From Halichondria panicea (lineage: Eukaryota; Porifera; Demospongiae; Suberitida; Halichondriidae): a DNA stretch of 64,000 nucleotides. Under the pieces are notes generated by a model. The model was given only the letters and a program-made list of their open reading frames with translations, made no database searches and had not been told where the DNA came from. The stretch spans positions 5,635,182-5,699,181 of the forward strand of contig NC_087384.1 in the NCBI RefSeq assembly GCF_963675165.1, written 5' to 3'. Made by a program: the position numbers and the translations under genes. Shown here one piece after another: positions 1 through 13,100 of this stretch (its first letter is position 1; the number at the start of each line of letters is the position of its first letter).

Positions 1-10
1 GTACTATCTA

Positions 11-244
11 CCGTATAGCGCGAAATTTTCGAGGGGCTTAATTTTCGCGGATTTCGTGGGTTAGAATTCTACACGAAAATTAAGTCCACAAAAAGTGTTC
101 TTTAATTAGAATTACCTGCTATCATGCAAAGATTTAAAGGCGTGGCTTCCGGTAAGCAGCCATTCCGCGAACATTGTGCAACGAAATGGTTTTTAGAGGC
201 CAATCCACGAAATATAAGTGCCTCGAAAATTTCGCGCTATACGG
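11..244. repeat. MITE, CCGTATAGC family, complete copy
   Basis: The left end reads CCGTATAGCGCGAAATTTTC and the right end is its inverse (GAAAATTTCGCGCTATACGG). TA dinucleotides at 9-10 and 245-246 fit a TA target duplication, as in Tc1/mariner-like elements. It has no transposase. Other copies are at 5985-6192 and 46299-46540, with decayed ones near 17860-18030 and 50986-51162. Confidence 0.85.
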
Positions 245-302
245 TATATAGAAGTATATCTGCATTGGTACATATACTTATATACTGCTACACTATATAT
301 AG

Positions 303-3300
303 TCAGGAAGTCCAAACATCAATTAGGTCCGCTTCGGCATAGCTAGTCTCCTGATTGGGAATATACTTATAGACTGCAAACTCAAATACACAGGAAATGT
401 TGTTGATCATCACTGTGCGTATACGTTGCTCTTTTCCAAATTTATCTGTCAACTGTGACAAGGCGACTGATTTAAACTGCCTGCATGCAAACAACAGTGC
501 ATTCCAAATGTCAAAATTGATTGTGATTGGCTACTAACGTACTGTTTAGGGGGCTCATAGAGGCGAAACTGATTGGTGAGCTTCTTTGAGCCAACCTTCA
601 CTGGACGAATAATGAGCAGACATGTGTTCCTACGCTCGTACATGTAGTTATCAGGGAATAAATGACTCAGGAGCAGTTTCACTGCATGTGCGTAAAATTA
701 TACGTATACAATTAAAGTGTGTGATGTTATTAATTTACCTATCACCTTCCTTGGTGATGCCTTTATTAGTGGCCCAACAACAACCAAGTCAATGTGTGTA
801 CTGTCAATCGCTCCGTCTATTTTCTTTTTTACCTTAATTTATCAGAAAATAATAATTATAGCTAGTTACGTATGTCTATATTTATACTTACCAATTCAAT
901 TTTGTCTGTGTTTTTGGCGAAACAGTTATCAGGGAGCCTCAACGCTTTGTAAAAGTGATCAATTTCAGTTGTTTCCTCAACATCACTACTAAAATCCAAA
1001 GAGACGACCTAAAGAAGGAATCAAAAAATAATTGGCTTGGTTGTGTATAATTATTTTTGTACATGTACTTGATAGGCAACAAATAATATACCAGGAGCAC
1101 ATGAGAAGATTATACTACGCGGATTCTGTATCCTCCTGCCATATATACAAACCGCAAACCATGGGTCTACCTACCACTATAAGTCTTGCTATATTCATGC
1201 AGAGGTGCAGCTGTTATCGCATTGCTGCAAACATTATTCACTGCACTTAATGATATTCACTATTATAATTATTATATCAAATGGCGTTAATAAGCCTCAC
1301 ACAGAGCACTTGGCACATTATAAACAAGGAAATGTGGTTAATTAATGGACGATATTGAGTCCGCAATACTATATGCATATATAGTAGTATAAGATGTGCT
1401 CCTGATATAGTTAGACACTGGGGATTTATAGATTCCCAAAGGTACTGGTTTAGTATCCCGAGCATATAGCGAGTGTACTACAAGTGGCTGAGGGCTTCTA
1501 AATCACATGGACACCGATAAAACAGACTATAGTGTCTAACTCAGTGCGCATGCATGCGCAAACCTTGCCCTCGAGGCTTGACTATACAATACAATGTTGA
1601 TTGACAACGGATATATATATTAATTAATATGTAAGTTGCAGGTATAAGTCCTGTAGAGTGCATAAGCCCTGTAGAGTGCATGTATACCTCATCTGAGGCA
1701 CTTTTCTCATGCATGCATGCTATATACTTCCCATGCATGCTATACTTCCCATGCATGTATATCTATAATTATATGCCAATTATAAAAACCGCTTTTCAGA
1801 AACTGCATGATTTCATCCTCATGCACTGCACGTAATGAAAAGAGGGTAAAAGAATTCGTAAGAGTTCTGCATGGAAGCCGTACAATCAGCCAGCACAAGT
1901 ATAGCTGAGGCAGAGGCAATGATGACGGGAAAACCCTTGCAAGGCAAATGCAGCTGGGCACACAAGGTTTCAATATATGTGGTGCAGAAGCCCACTAGTT
2001 TATATACACATGATTATATTTATCGATACAGAAAAGTACTCATGCACCTATATCTTCCTCAAGTCATGCTAGACACTTACCGTTTTAAATGGCCTCGCTA
2101 GAACACGAGCAAAGCCCACAGATCCAAAAGAGACATCAACAGCCAAGTTGTTCCCAAGGGGGTAATCTTGTTTAAAAGCATTAACATAATAGTAGATCCA
2201 ACCTCTCATTTCGGAATACAATTCCTGTGATTTTAAAGTGCTTGCATGTGTGCCATGGAATTCATAATTATAGGCTAACCTCAACACAATGTAGATTGCC
2301 CAGACGATCTGTTGTACATTCCTTAAATAAATTTATTTCTGGATTTTCTTGATAACTCTCGTAGAAGTTGGAGAAATAACTATGAAAATCTTTTTTTCCA
2401 GCTCTTCCAGCTACATGCATGCATGGGTAAGATCATGACATGCATATTCAATTCTTTATATGCATGTATAAAATTTTCGTATATTGAAGAGTATCACACG
2501 AAAATTGACTATCGTCAACGTCACTATCCTGTGCGAATATTAAAATACGAAATGATCATGAGTAGTTTATACTATAGTACAAAAATTTGCATCAACGAAA
2601 TTTAACGGTATATATATATATACCTGGCAAAACTTTTGAGAATAAATGTAGTTGCTGGTTATCTCTGTCAATGAGAGCATTCAAGTACTTGCTTATCTGT
2701 GCATTAATTAAGCATACAACAGTGTTTATATCTACAATGTACACACTCACTTGTATGCTCTTGAAAATTTGCCCATGGGTAGTATCAGCACGAAAAAGCA
2801 TTAAGACAAGAAAATTCATATTAGTTTTAATCCTAGGCCTCATCAAATGCTTCAAGTGCAACTCAGGATAGTGCCTGAATAGCCATAGCCATTTTGATTG
2901 ACTTGTGTGCAATGTATATGAAGGCCAGTAAATTGGTGACGGAAAGCTGTGAAACTTTGGGTTGAGGCAGCTGTGAAAGGAGAACTTGGCAATATCTTTG
3001 TGCCCTAGTTGTTCTATGTGCCTAACACAACACCAAACCAAACCAATGATAACCAATAGTGTAGCAATCACCAAGAGACAAAGGTCAGCATATCGTACCA
3101 GATCAAGTATTCTTAAACTAGTGTATATACAAGGAACGTTAATGGTCAATGGCCAACCTTCAGGAATTTCATCGGTGATTTCGAGAACAAATTATGTTAC
3201 TTGCCTCTGGAGTAACGCAAATGTTCACATCCGGGCAACAGAAACTGAATGCGAGTTCACAGTCAAGAAAGAACAAAGAAGTGGCAGCCAAAGACACAAT

Positions 3301-3861
3301 GCATACTGCAAGCTGACATAGCAACTTAAAAATATAACTAAAGAAGATTCCTTGTCCACTGTACGCTTGCTCCAGCCTGGTGACAAGATCAAATTTATTA
3401 GAATCGTATTCTCCAGATTCGTCCCTCAGGTGATCCAGCTTGTTCACGACAGAAAAGAAACTTCTAAAATCTCCTCTGTGGATGGAGCTCCAAACAAAGT
3501 GAGGGATAACCAGAGAAATACCATGGATGAGAATGTAAATCGGAAAATATTCTGTCTTCAAGATGATCCTTGCACAGTAATTGTTGATGTAGCTTGCTTG
3601 ACCTGGTCCAAACTCATACAACACATTCCCTTGCAAGTTTTGATTCTCAATCGCTAAATTGTCAGAGGGAGGGAAACAGAATATACCACCTCCTTTTAGA
3701 AACTCCACGGTCACATTGAGCACACTGAGAGCAAGAATGGTTGAGCTGATGTACTTGATGAATTGATCCCAGAAAAAGTCTTCAAGAACAACAGTGGAGC
3801 TACTTTTCTTCTTTTCACTGTTGCCTAGCAGGTTGTATACAGCTTGGAAACCTTCTGCCAT
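303..3861 (-). CDS. Pannexin/LRRC8-like channel-domain protein with an unrecognised C-terminal region
   Basis: A multi-exon gene, start at 3861, stop at 303. Exons with matching phases are 3201-3861, 2624-3157, 2280-2410, 2081-2224, about 1830-1953, 892-1008, 739-823, 543-681 and 303-480; the end of the fifth is unresolved. Residues 1 to about 340 show four hydrophobic segments (near 37-55, 105-125, 180-203, 240-260), cysteines in both predicted extracellular loops (CFPPS, YINNYC), an IPHFVW motif after TM2, and a cytoplasmic stretch IKTNMNFLVLMLFR. This order and spacing match the N-terminal domain of LRRC8 volume-regulated anion channels and pannexins. Instead of leucine-rich repeats, about 360 residues follow that I do not recognise (e.g. 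RGWIYYYVNAFKQDYPLG, KIDGAIDSTHIDLVVVGP, CLLIIRPVKVG). The reading frame changes near 3158-3200, which fits either a 43-bp intron or a one-base frameshift. It is probably a plasma-membrane channel-like protein; that function is inferred. Confidence 0.7.
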
Positions 3862-4345
3862 GTTTTCAGCCTGTCAGCAAGCTAGTGCGTGTGCATTTTT
3901 AGAGCTTCACTGAAACCACACGTCGGGTTATGAATATTGAATCTGATCGCATGATTGCATGGGCTACGCCCAGATATAGTAGACCTAGTAGTGTAGTGGT
4001 GATCGTTGACATCGAGGCTCTATCTGGACTTCTGGTGAACATGTAGGCTTTGATACTTCGCGTGGAGTCCTGGACGGTCGAACTAGCTTTCTTGTGTGTC
4101 GAACCTTGTATCTCAGGAGGGGCGCATCCCCCCCCTGAATACATAATTCCTCTATGAACTACTTATGATAAATATATTCGCTCTGTTTTGTTTTTTTATT
4201 TTCCCCATCCTCAATTTTTGACTGCTACATAATTACTATTACTAAACTACTTCCTTCTTTTGTAGAGTGTAATTTTTTTCTTAGCCCCGAGTAGGCTTTT
4301 CCCAATTATGCTGGCATAATTTTTTGGAATAATAGGGACCACTTT
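3862..4345. other. Upstream region of the channel-like gene; no gene seen
   Basis: This is the 5' flank of the minus-strand gene that starts at 3861. It has a G/C-run segment (about 4117-4135) and, near 4296-4340, a truncated piece of the 'AATTATGCTGGCATAAT' hAT-type MITE family. No convincing coding exon was found. Confidence 0.5.
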
Positions 4346-5225
4346 CAGTGGCGTTTCTAGGAATATCAGTAGGAGGGTGCTCAGGTCGCGGGACAGCGCG
4401 AAAATTTTGGGGTACGCCCACGCACCGGAAGCCACGCCCGCCATACACGAAGCCGTGCCTACATTAGTGTTACTGCGCATGACAACAGACACGCCTTGAT
4501 TTAATACAATGAGGACAAAGACAATCAATCTTCAAGCAGATCTACCATCTGCATCCTTCTTGGATGACGCCTACAAAACTCATCTATAGCTAGCTACATC
4601 AATATTTACAGGTATGTCACGGTGTATGTGTAGAAGTGATAGTCCAGTTAGTCGTTCTGTTGTCATAGATGATCGTACTGCCGTCTTAATTCTTTTTAGA
4701 CCACTGAAAGACCTCTCTGCTGAGCAGCTAGTGACAGGCAGAGTGTACAATATACTAACCAAGGCTCTGATATTGGGGAACATGGTCGTGGCGTGCTTGA
4801 GAGTAACAGTAGGACTTCGTGGAAGGCTACTATCTCCATGGTCCTTACAGTATTGCTCCCACTTCATCTGCCAGCAGTGTAGCTCACTCTCGATGCAGGT
4901 TGGTGATGGGAGATCATCCTTGTACAGGTCAACTAGTTGGCTGACTTTGGAGCTGTAATCTTCTGCCGAGAGGCCCACCATAATTGATGGAACTGATGGG
5001 CACTGAAGCGAGATTTCATCTCTGTGAGCAGATGGTCGAGTACCGGGATCGATATCGAACGACAGTAGAACTGTGATGGAGTATCAGCAGGAACATTGCT
5101 TCGATGGATTTGTCGACCATATCTCCTCAGTTCTCAAGGTTCTCATCAAAGCTCTTACCAAGGCTCTCGTCGAGGCTAGTGCTATCACCAAGAACATTAT
5201 TCTGTATCGAAACCATAATTTTATT
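4346..5225 (-). pseudogene. Decayed hAT-family transposase, C-terminal part
   Basis: The open frame at 4580-4981 encodes TSCSAERSFSGLKRIKTAVR followed by SMTTERLTGLSLLHIHRD, the hAT C-terminal dimerisation region typical of ZMYM1-like and other hAT transposases. Upstream, a different frame reads FYCRSISIPVLDHLLTEM, a conserved hAT segment just before it. The protein is therefore broken by a frameshift near 4980 and has no N-terminus. The sequence CAGTGGCGTTTCTAGG near 4349 resembles a hAT terminal repeat. A shorter, more decayed relative is at 35676-35982. It is not expected to be functional. Confidence 0.85.
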
Positions 5226-5535
5226 ATAGACGATTAGTTTAATTATTAATTTTAGGGATTCTTATTATTTTTACCCGGTAGAGTGTGATCAGATTCGTCC
5301 ACTGATGGTGGTTGGTTCACTGTCTTGAAATACTTTCATGATTTTGCTGAGTATAGAATCATATACATGTAGTATCTATGATAGAATGATGGAGCAATAT
5401 CTAGCACTAGATCTACGTCTTTACCAGATTGAATGCAGAGGAGGTCGGACATCACTTGAACTTTCACTATATAATTATGACCTTTTAATGACATTCCAGG
5501 CCAAATTGCTTTTCGTTTTTCGGATCTAGCTAGTA
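5226..5535. repeat. Dispersed repeat, left part of a copy related to 40205-40437
   Basis: From about 5432 the sequence matches the inverse of 40205-40437 (for example 'gaggtcggacatcacttgaa' and 'aatgacattccaggcc'). No coding exon was seen. The match resumes after the two MITEs inserted at 5536-5933 and 5985-6192. Confidence 0.7.
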
Positions 5536-5933
5536 CAGTAGAACCTCGATTATCCGGCTTGGCAGTTTTCTAGATTAGAAAATGGGCGTGTCCCTCAAAC
5601 GCGCATGCGCGTTGCAGTTGTTACCATGGAGACATGCCTGCTTATCTTCTGCGCATGCGCAGACAACCATGTGGCACTACTGTTTATCAATATAATAATA
5701 ATAATAATAATTATGGTTTCTCAGCATACATACAGGTGATTACAAAAAAAAAAACAGGGCAATAATATAGTGAGTGGACAGGTGAAGGCTAATCTGAAAC
5801 TAGTCAGATTGCCATGTGAGATAGATTATAGAGAAAGTGGGTGGATCAAGGCGTGGTTTATCTATTCCGGCGGCATATTCACTTATCCGGCCTGCTTCTG
5901 GAACCAAGGTGTCGGATAATCGAGGTTCTACTG
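5536..5933. repeat. Tigger/pogo-like MITE with CAGTAGAACCTCG termini
   Basis: The ends are CAGTAGAACCTCGATTATCC and its inverse, flanked by TA on both sides. The related sequence at 40205-40437 lacks the element and keeps a single TA at that point, which confirms both the boundaries and the TA target duplication. The 398-bp interior has no coding capacity. Confidence 0.88.
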
Positions 5934-5984
5934 TATGGGTATTAGGGTTAGGTCCAGTAACCATCGTAGACACCAAACACAACT

Positions 5985-6192
5985 ACCGTATAGCGGGTAA
6001 TTTTCGGGGGACAAAATATTCGAGGTTCAGCAATATTGAGACATTTTGTGGATAATATTTTCGTGGTTGCTACTTGGATTGTAGGTAAAGGTAGGCAAGG
6101 TCGCTTCATTCGTGGGTAAAATATTCGTGGTCAGACCTCCAACCACGAAAACCACGAATATTTTGCCCCACGAAAATTACCAGCTATACGGT
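5985..6192. repeat. MITE, CCGTATAGC family, with empty-site support
   Basis: The ends are CCGTATAGC and GCTATACGG, flanked by TA. The paralogous segment near 40245 reads 'cacaactagctgtcaac' without the element, while here the same words are split at the TA, so the insertion point is exact. No coding capacity. Confidence 0.9.
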
Positions 6193-6780
6193 AGCTGTCA
6201 ACAGATTCAACGACAGAAACCGTGCAGAATGAAAGCACCGCGGGTGCTGATGCCTCGGTGGAGGTGCCAAAGCTACATAACATAAAACTACTAATAGCTA
6301 GCTTTTATACACACATTGATTATAATATTATTATCATGATGAACATCTTTAATTTTGCTGCATGCAATCAGCGATTGTTGTTAAAAACGATCGATGCCAA
6401 AAGTTCAAGTCTAAAATTATGGCTGCAAGTCAGCAGAGCCTTGCAGCTCTCTGCTCACTCTTGCAGCTACCAATAGCTAGCATTCTAATAAAGAGCTAAC
6501 TACTAAGTAGAGTAGTAACACTCGGTGAACAAGTTTTGCTACGGACTCTTCTGAAAAGGCTGCAATAGCATTCCAAATAAGCAAAACTAGGCATAACTCG
6601 AGAACGAAGCATTATTTTGCAAATCCACGAATTAAAATCCAAGTAAACATGACTAGAAGCCTATATATAGAAACTCTTACTTGCACTTGATTCATCCTTG
6701 AGCAGCTGTAGCGGTCTACACACACACACACAGAGACACACAAACACACTACTGTATACCTCGCTTGCGCATGTGCACCG
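6193..6780. repeat. Dispersed repeat, inverse copies at 15.66 and 25.43 kb
   Basis: The segment from the CACCGCGGGTGCTGATGCCTC words to the 'cctcgcttgcgcatgtgcaccgagg' words matches, inverted, 15662-16235 and 25431-26008. A more distant relative lies at 43900-44340. It contains a CA-rich microsatellite near 6720-6740. This family sits at both ends of the large tandem duplication, so it probably offered homology for that event. Confidence 0.75.
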
Positions 6781-6797
6781 AGGCATAATTACTGTTA

Positions 6798-6899
6798 GCC
6801 TCGATCCCAGGCCGAGTTTTCGCTTTTATAACGGTTAGGCGAACAACCAGTTGTTTGCCTAACCGTTATAAAAGCGAAAACTCGGCCTGGGATCGAGGC
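6798..6899. repeat. Near-perfect palindromic foldback element (GCCTCGATCCCAGG family)
   Basis: Two arms of about 50 bp (GCCTCGATCCCAGGCCGAG and inverse) meet at a short centre near 6847-6850. TA flanks both ends, as in mariner-like MITEs. Related copies are at 25315-25418 (inside the duplication join), 35987-37064 (arms separated by about 1 kb), 19763-19837 and 63211-63300 (divergent). Confidence 0.85.
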
Positions 6900-7158
6900 T
6901 AAATTACTGTGTGACAGCACTGAATTAATTGTGACAACACTGAAAACTACCAAATTACTGTGGTGAAAAAAGATTGAGCTTGCAGGCTATAGCTATAGGA
7001 ACCATGATTATTTCGAAGGTCGCATTGTGTACACGTGCATATGATCATATTGATGGTACAATGCTCAGCCCCTCCCGGCCTACCATATCTCACAACTTGG
7101 TTTTTTTGTAAAAAACATTTTTATAGAAAGCAAGAAACCTCCTTAATAATTATTAGAC
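6900..7158. other. 3' flank of the RECK-like gene; source of templated sequence
   Basis: No gene is seen. The stretch to about 7102 reappears inverted at 25113-25314 in the join between the two duplicated units. Confidence 0.6.
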
Positions 7159-10100
7159 TTACAAAAACAGTGCAAGTATGGCAGTGACACACAAAACAAT
7201 GAGAGATGTTACACTAGCCAAAGTTTGTCCACCATTGCTAGGCCTGAGTATCTCTTCAAACACGGCCGGGGCGGAGATAGCTGCTCCTGCAAACTGGAGC
7301 ACTTGAGGGCGTGCCAAGTCCTCGTCAGGGGGATTATTAATTAACGAAGCCAAATTCATGCTTGCTTCCCCACAAAACACGTCATCGTCAGGTCCCACCC
7401 CCTCCAACGTGATCTCCAGGTTTTCAGAGGATGTGAAAGACACACCCACCTCACAACGCTCGACCGTCTCTACTGAAATGAAGTTAGCATCAATCAGCAA
7501 CTCGACAAAATCGTCAATAGTGCGCACTCTTGGATTCAGTTTCACGAACTCTCCAAGACCTCTGAAATCTATTGCCACAAGAACAATACCACCTGCAGAA
7601 AGAAAGAAAAACACATTGGAGTCAATTCTGTGGTGTGTATAAAGAGGAAGTTTTGTTGGGAGATATTCATGCACACATTAATATTTGCCTACTGTCAAGC
7701 TTTCTGTGTTTCTGAACATTGTTTGATGTTCCTGGCTCTGTTCAGCTATATAATTATATGCACACTAATTGCTAAAAACGGCCGACAAAATAATTTCGTA
7801 TGTAATGGTGGATTTTACTCACCGCAGAGGGCACAGCAACCCTCCTCTGGTCGTACAAGACGTCTGCAGTTGGAGACGTTGTAGATGCATCGCCTAACCC
7901 TGCTCACCCTCTCACAGACTCCCTGGGGGGTCTGGGTGGGGTCACCTTCGTCCACAGCACAACCCCCAGCGTAGTCTAGACGAGCATTCCCAGACTGACT
8001 CCGCAGGACGCAGATGTTGTCGTAGGTCACACCATCAGTACCGCACACCTGCATGATTGAGGGGGTACGTAAGCAATTGCCCATTCTGTAAATACATCAT
8101 TGTTTATAACGTATATACATAGTACGTTTTGGGGGACAAGTTTCACTGCTATACAGAAGTGGCCTATATATAGATTTGAGTGCATGTTCATTTGAGACAT
8201 TGTTGCATGCATGGCCTTTATGTAACAGTTGGCCTTTCGGCCTCTAAGGCGGGTTCCACTGTATACTATACGTATGTTTAGATCAACTGAAATCCATCAA
8301 AACTGAAAGATGTGCATGGGTAACAACGGCTATACTCTGCATGGTGGGTATGTACGAACCTCTCCTCCATCACACTCCTCCCTATCACATGACCCAGCAT
8401 AAGCCACGCCCTCATTGCCAGTATCCTGTAGGAGCTCACAGAGACTGGAGTACGTCTCTCCGTTAGTCCCGCACAAAATTGTGTTCTCATCATCTTCTTC
8501 TGGGCTCTCAGCAGCTGCATATTGAAGAGGGGGCAGGTACGAGTCAAGTATAGAGAGTATGTAACTTATGTAATTTTGTGACATCAGTCATCTAGCCTCC
8601 TACTGTAAGTACAGGTACAGACCTCTAGAAAAGGAAAGACCTAGCAATAACTTAATTGTATCAACCGCAAGAGCAAAATACTGAAAGCTATAATTAAAAG
8701 GAAGCACTTTTAGAGGTGGACAATTACCTCCTGGTGATTCCGGATCCTCAGAAACATCACACTGTAGCGTGTCAAGGTCCACTGCAGGACGGAAATATGC
8801 ATAATTATGTATGTATACGACATGATATTGATAAGATAAGCACTCTATTTAAGATACGTAGAATACGGAGACAGTATTTGGTGTTCCAGCTCACCACACA
8901 ATCTCAATTCATCGGGCTGGCAACCGTCAGGGTCCAGACATGACACTCCACCCCTTTTGATGCACCTCTCCCCCTCAGGGCATTGAAACTGCTCGCAAAT
9001 GTCCTGTACAGATTAACAAAAGTAATTAATACAACCTTCTGTGCATTAAAATGTATACGTACATGTACATGTGCATGTGTACTTAATTATTTACATATTA
9101 TGCATGCATGTATACGTAGGCATACATTGTATTCCACAAGTGACATCTTCATTGAAGATCAATGAAGTAATTTTTAGCCGTGTGACAGTATAATCTTCAT
9201 ACACCTGCGTATACATGTATATGGTAATTGCACTACATGCATGTACGCACGTAGCACAAAACAGAATGCACATAACTCACATAATCAGCGCAAGATCCCT
9301 CCACAAGATCAAATGGTGGGTAGCCACCGCAATATATAGCATGACACTCGGTTTGATACGTCTTTCCGTTGGGAGCACACATGGGAGAGAGGGGAAACTG
9401 GTCACATGACGAGCAGGTGTCTCCGATGGGTGCTTCGGCACAGCGAATGTGTGTGCACTGGATCCTCCCATTACGACATCCACACCTGTTGCAGCCCTCC
9501 TGTTGATATAGACAATGAACTTAAATGATCAGCAAACACACATGATATGCGTGCGTATATAACACAGGTAATAGCTTTGGTGACACATAAGGACTGTTAC
9601 ATTAAACAAGTGTGTGAAATAACACATACTGACCTTACTATATTTTCCCCCCATCATAATTTCATATTACGTAACATTTGTAACTGCATGTTTTCCCACA
9701 CTAAAAGCACAATAATTTACCGTAAACTGGTCTCCGTGAGTGTACTCCAGTCCCTGGTACCGACAGGAAGTAGGTGTGGCACTGAGAGCCCTGCATACTG
9801 ACGGTTCACAGAGTGTGGCTTGTCCGTTGTCACAGAGACACCTGGTACAGCTGACAATATCGAATAAGTACTCTCCATGAGTAGCTGTGAATGTCTCCCC
9901 TACAACCTCCACACTGCAGCCCTCAAACACTGCATGTACAAATGTCTAAAATTACCTAAACTGTATGAATCTCCATTCTTTTATATACTTGCCAGTATTA
10001 AACTAAATTATGGATAAATTGATCATTGATCTGAGGTTAGAGCTCAATGGTTACTAAAAACCATCGATACGATTTATTTTCTTTATACTCAATCCAGTTA

Positions 10101-13100
10101 ACAAGCATGCTAGGTACTGTACTTGTTAATACTCTCACTAATTAGATTCTTTACAAAAGCAAAGCGACAACTGAAATGACTCACTCACCTCTACTCTCAC
10201 AGTCAGGAGCGTCCACAATGTCCATCACTGTTACTTCTGTACCCGTGATGGCCATACCCGTATCGGGGCGGACACAGCGACACACAAGCTCAGCCCCTTC
10301 CTCTCGGCACTGAAGAGCCTCAAAACTGCCGTCAGTGGCACAGTCCAACACTGAGCCCTGTTCACGGGCCACAACACACACACCTGCACAGAGATAGTAT
10401 ATTATCTTGTGGTCAGAGTATGATATTTACCACCAAATTAATGTGTGGCCTCCTCAAAGTCTATAAGACATACCTCTCATCACATGACATGGGATCCCTT
10501 AATTTAATTTATTATGGAACTCCGAAAAAATGGTATCGCTATGATCTGAGAACTCACCGGCAGAATTCTCTGGACGACACTCTCTCCTACCCAGGGCCAC
10601 TCGGCTACACACCAGTCCCTCCCCACAAGGGGGCATGGCCTCCTTCAGCTGACCAAAGATACGACGATCGTTGGCACCAGTGATTCGCCCCCTGGCTCTT
10701 TGCTTGCCTCTCTTCCTCCCAGTGGAGGCCTCACTCGAGTCCTCTGAGTCATCTTCATCTTCATCTTCCCCGGCAATCTCTCCATCACACCTTTCACCCT
10801 CAGCAAGGGCTGTGGGGATGGATGGCACAGTAAGGGGTGAGTAGCAGGGCCGTGTGTGGGCATGCACAATGCAAATGAAGGTGTCACAGCAAGAAACCAT
10901 GACAATAATGTTTTACCATTATATATTTACGGTTTCTATATGCGCACCTATAGGTGCACTTATACATGCACATAACCGTGAAAGTTAAGTTTTTAAAGTG
11001 GTCTGCTGAGGATTAATGTGGGGGATGGGTGGGTGGTCACTTACCGTCTACACAAGATCTCAGTCCAAATCTCCCCACTTTCAGACACACCTGGTCATCA
11101 CTGCAATTACAAGGGTCTTCTGAGAACTCCAGTTCATCAAATTCATCTACATGGGAGGTTACCATGAAAGCAAGAGACTGACAATCACGTACATGTACTA
11201 AACGTGCAGCTAATTAGTCTCTATGACAAATTGTGCCTGGCAGAATACATACATGGGGATTAAGACATGCATATTTAGCACAATGACCTTAATTACAGGG
11301 TATATATGTTACTTAAAGTACACGCCTATACTAACCATAGCATGTTCTGTTGCAGGCTGGACACCCGTCATCATCTTCTACTAGACACTCCTCAGGACAG
11401 CCTTTCTCCAGAAGCCTCTGCACAGTCACACACTTGCTCCTCGATTTGCTACCAGAGAAACTCGTCTCAGTGGAAGAACTTGTGTCGCTAGAATCTGAAC
11501 TGGAGGATTGACTTGAACCAGAACTTCCAGAAGACCGACTTGTTTCAGATGAACGATTTGTTCCAGATGAGCGACTTGTTCCAGATGAGCGACTTGTTCC
11601 AGATGAGCGACTTGTTCCAGATGTGCGACTTGTTCCAGATGTTCTGGAAGACCTACTGGAACCAGAAGATCGTGTCGTCCCAGATGTACCAGTGGATCGA
11701 CTTGTATCACTCTCTTCCTCAGTTGGCTCTTCTACTGTCACTGCAGTTGTCTCAGGATCAGTGGGTGTGGTCTCAGGGTCGGTAGCTGTGGGTGCTTCTG
11801 TGGGTGTATCCGTGGGTTGAGTCTCAGGATCTGTGGGTGTGTCCGTGGGTTGAGTCTCAGGGTCTGTGGATGTGTCAGTGGGTTGGGTCTCAGTGGTGGG
11901 AGCATCAGTCACCTCAGGTTGTGCAGTTGTCGTTGAAGCAGCTGGATCGAGGTGTAGATTTGAAGTTAGTTACATCCCTATACTTATACAATGTATACAT
12001 GGTAGGGTAACATTTCAGAATACAAACTATACATTTTCTGTGAGCAAATGTGATATCAATACTTTATAGGTAGTTGTAATACATTGCCCAAGAAGATTGT
12101 TTCATTATGTAAGAGAAATAGTTATGACAACATGCATGGCTGCATTAAGAATTTGTACTCAAATCTCTAAAGGCAATGTACACAAACTAGTCTTAATAGG
12201 GTTATGATTGCATTATGATATAGATTAGCTGCCAGGACACCGAAGATAATTTGATTACAACCTCTTGTTTGCAAAACAAGCCTATATATATATACGTATA
12301 GGGCAATGGCCATAAGAAGTCATGTATATACGCAAGGCAATTGACATGCATATCGTATTACTACAGAGACTTATACTCTTGTTTTGACATCCTGATATTT
12401 TCCTAATTGAAAAAATTATAACACGAAGTTCTGCATTCTGGCTTGGCTCATTCGCTAAGGTTTATCACTCGCAATCACTCACACGCACTTGGTACTCAAG
12501 CTAGCCTATACCCTTAACTTAACATTAACAACTTACTTGTCATTGATGGTGGTGATGTGGGTTCCATGGGAAACACTGAATAAGTATAGAAGAAGAAAGA
12601 TCACTAGAGCTCTAGACTTACATACACACACTTATTAACGAAGTATATGCACATGCAATAGGATCGCAAATAGTGAGTGCCAACAACTTTCTCACCTTCA
12701 ATGCAGTCAATAAAAAGGTCTTCTTCATCAAAGAAGATACCACTCCCTACCAAATCTCCAGAGATGGGATCAACACATCGACACACACCCAGGTTACACT
12801 GTCTGGCCAGGAACAAAGTGCCATCAGTGCTATTGCACAGTATGTGAGGGCGCTCATCCTTAAGTTCTTGACATGAGAGCATTTCAGGATTGGAGTCTGC
12901 ATGCATGCAATGAGAAGGAAAACAGTATTAACGGACTTTCTAAGTAAATTGGCTTGGTATATTCATGCAATGTCCGCTGCTTCAGAGGACAAAGCACATG
13001 ATTGTATATACCGTGCATGCAGTTGCAGGTTGGCAAGATGCTATATAGCTTCCGTACATGCATGCCCTTGCACTTCCTCTCCTTTACATTTAGCTATAAT

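Noticed and set aside
6720..6760. CRISPR-like or other regular array
   Set aside because: This and other regular repeats are CA/GT microsatellites, minisatellites or transposon ends; there is no repeat-spacer structure, and the window is eukaryotic.
11513..11820. Plus-strand frames opposite the mucin-like exon (repeated FQMSDL)
   Set aside because: They are shadows of the Ser/Thr repeat coding sequence on the minus strand.
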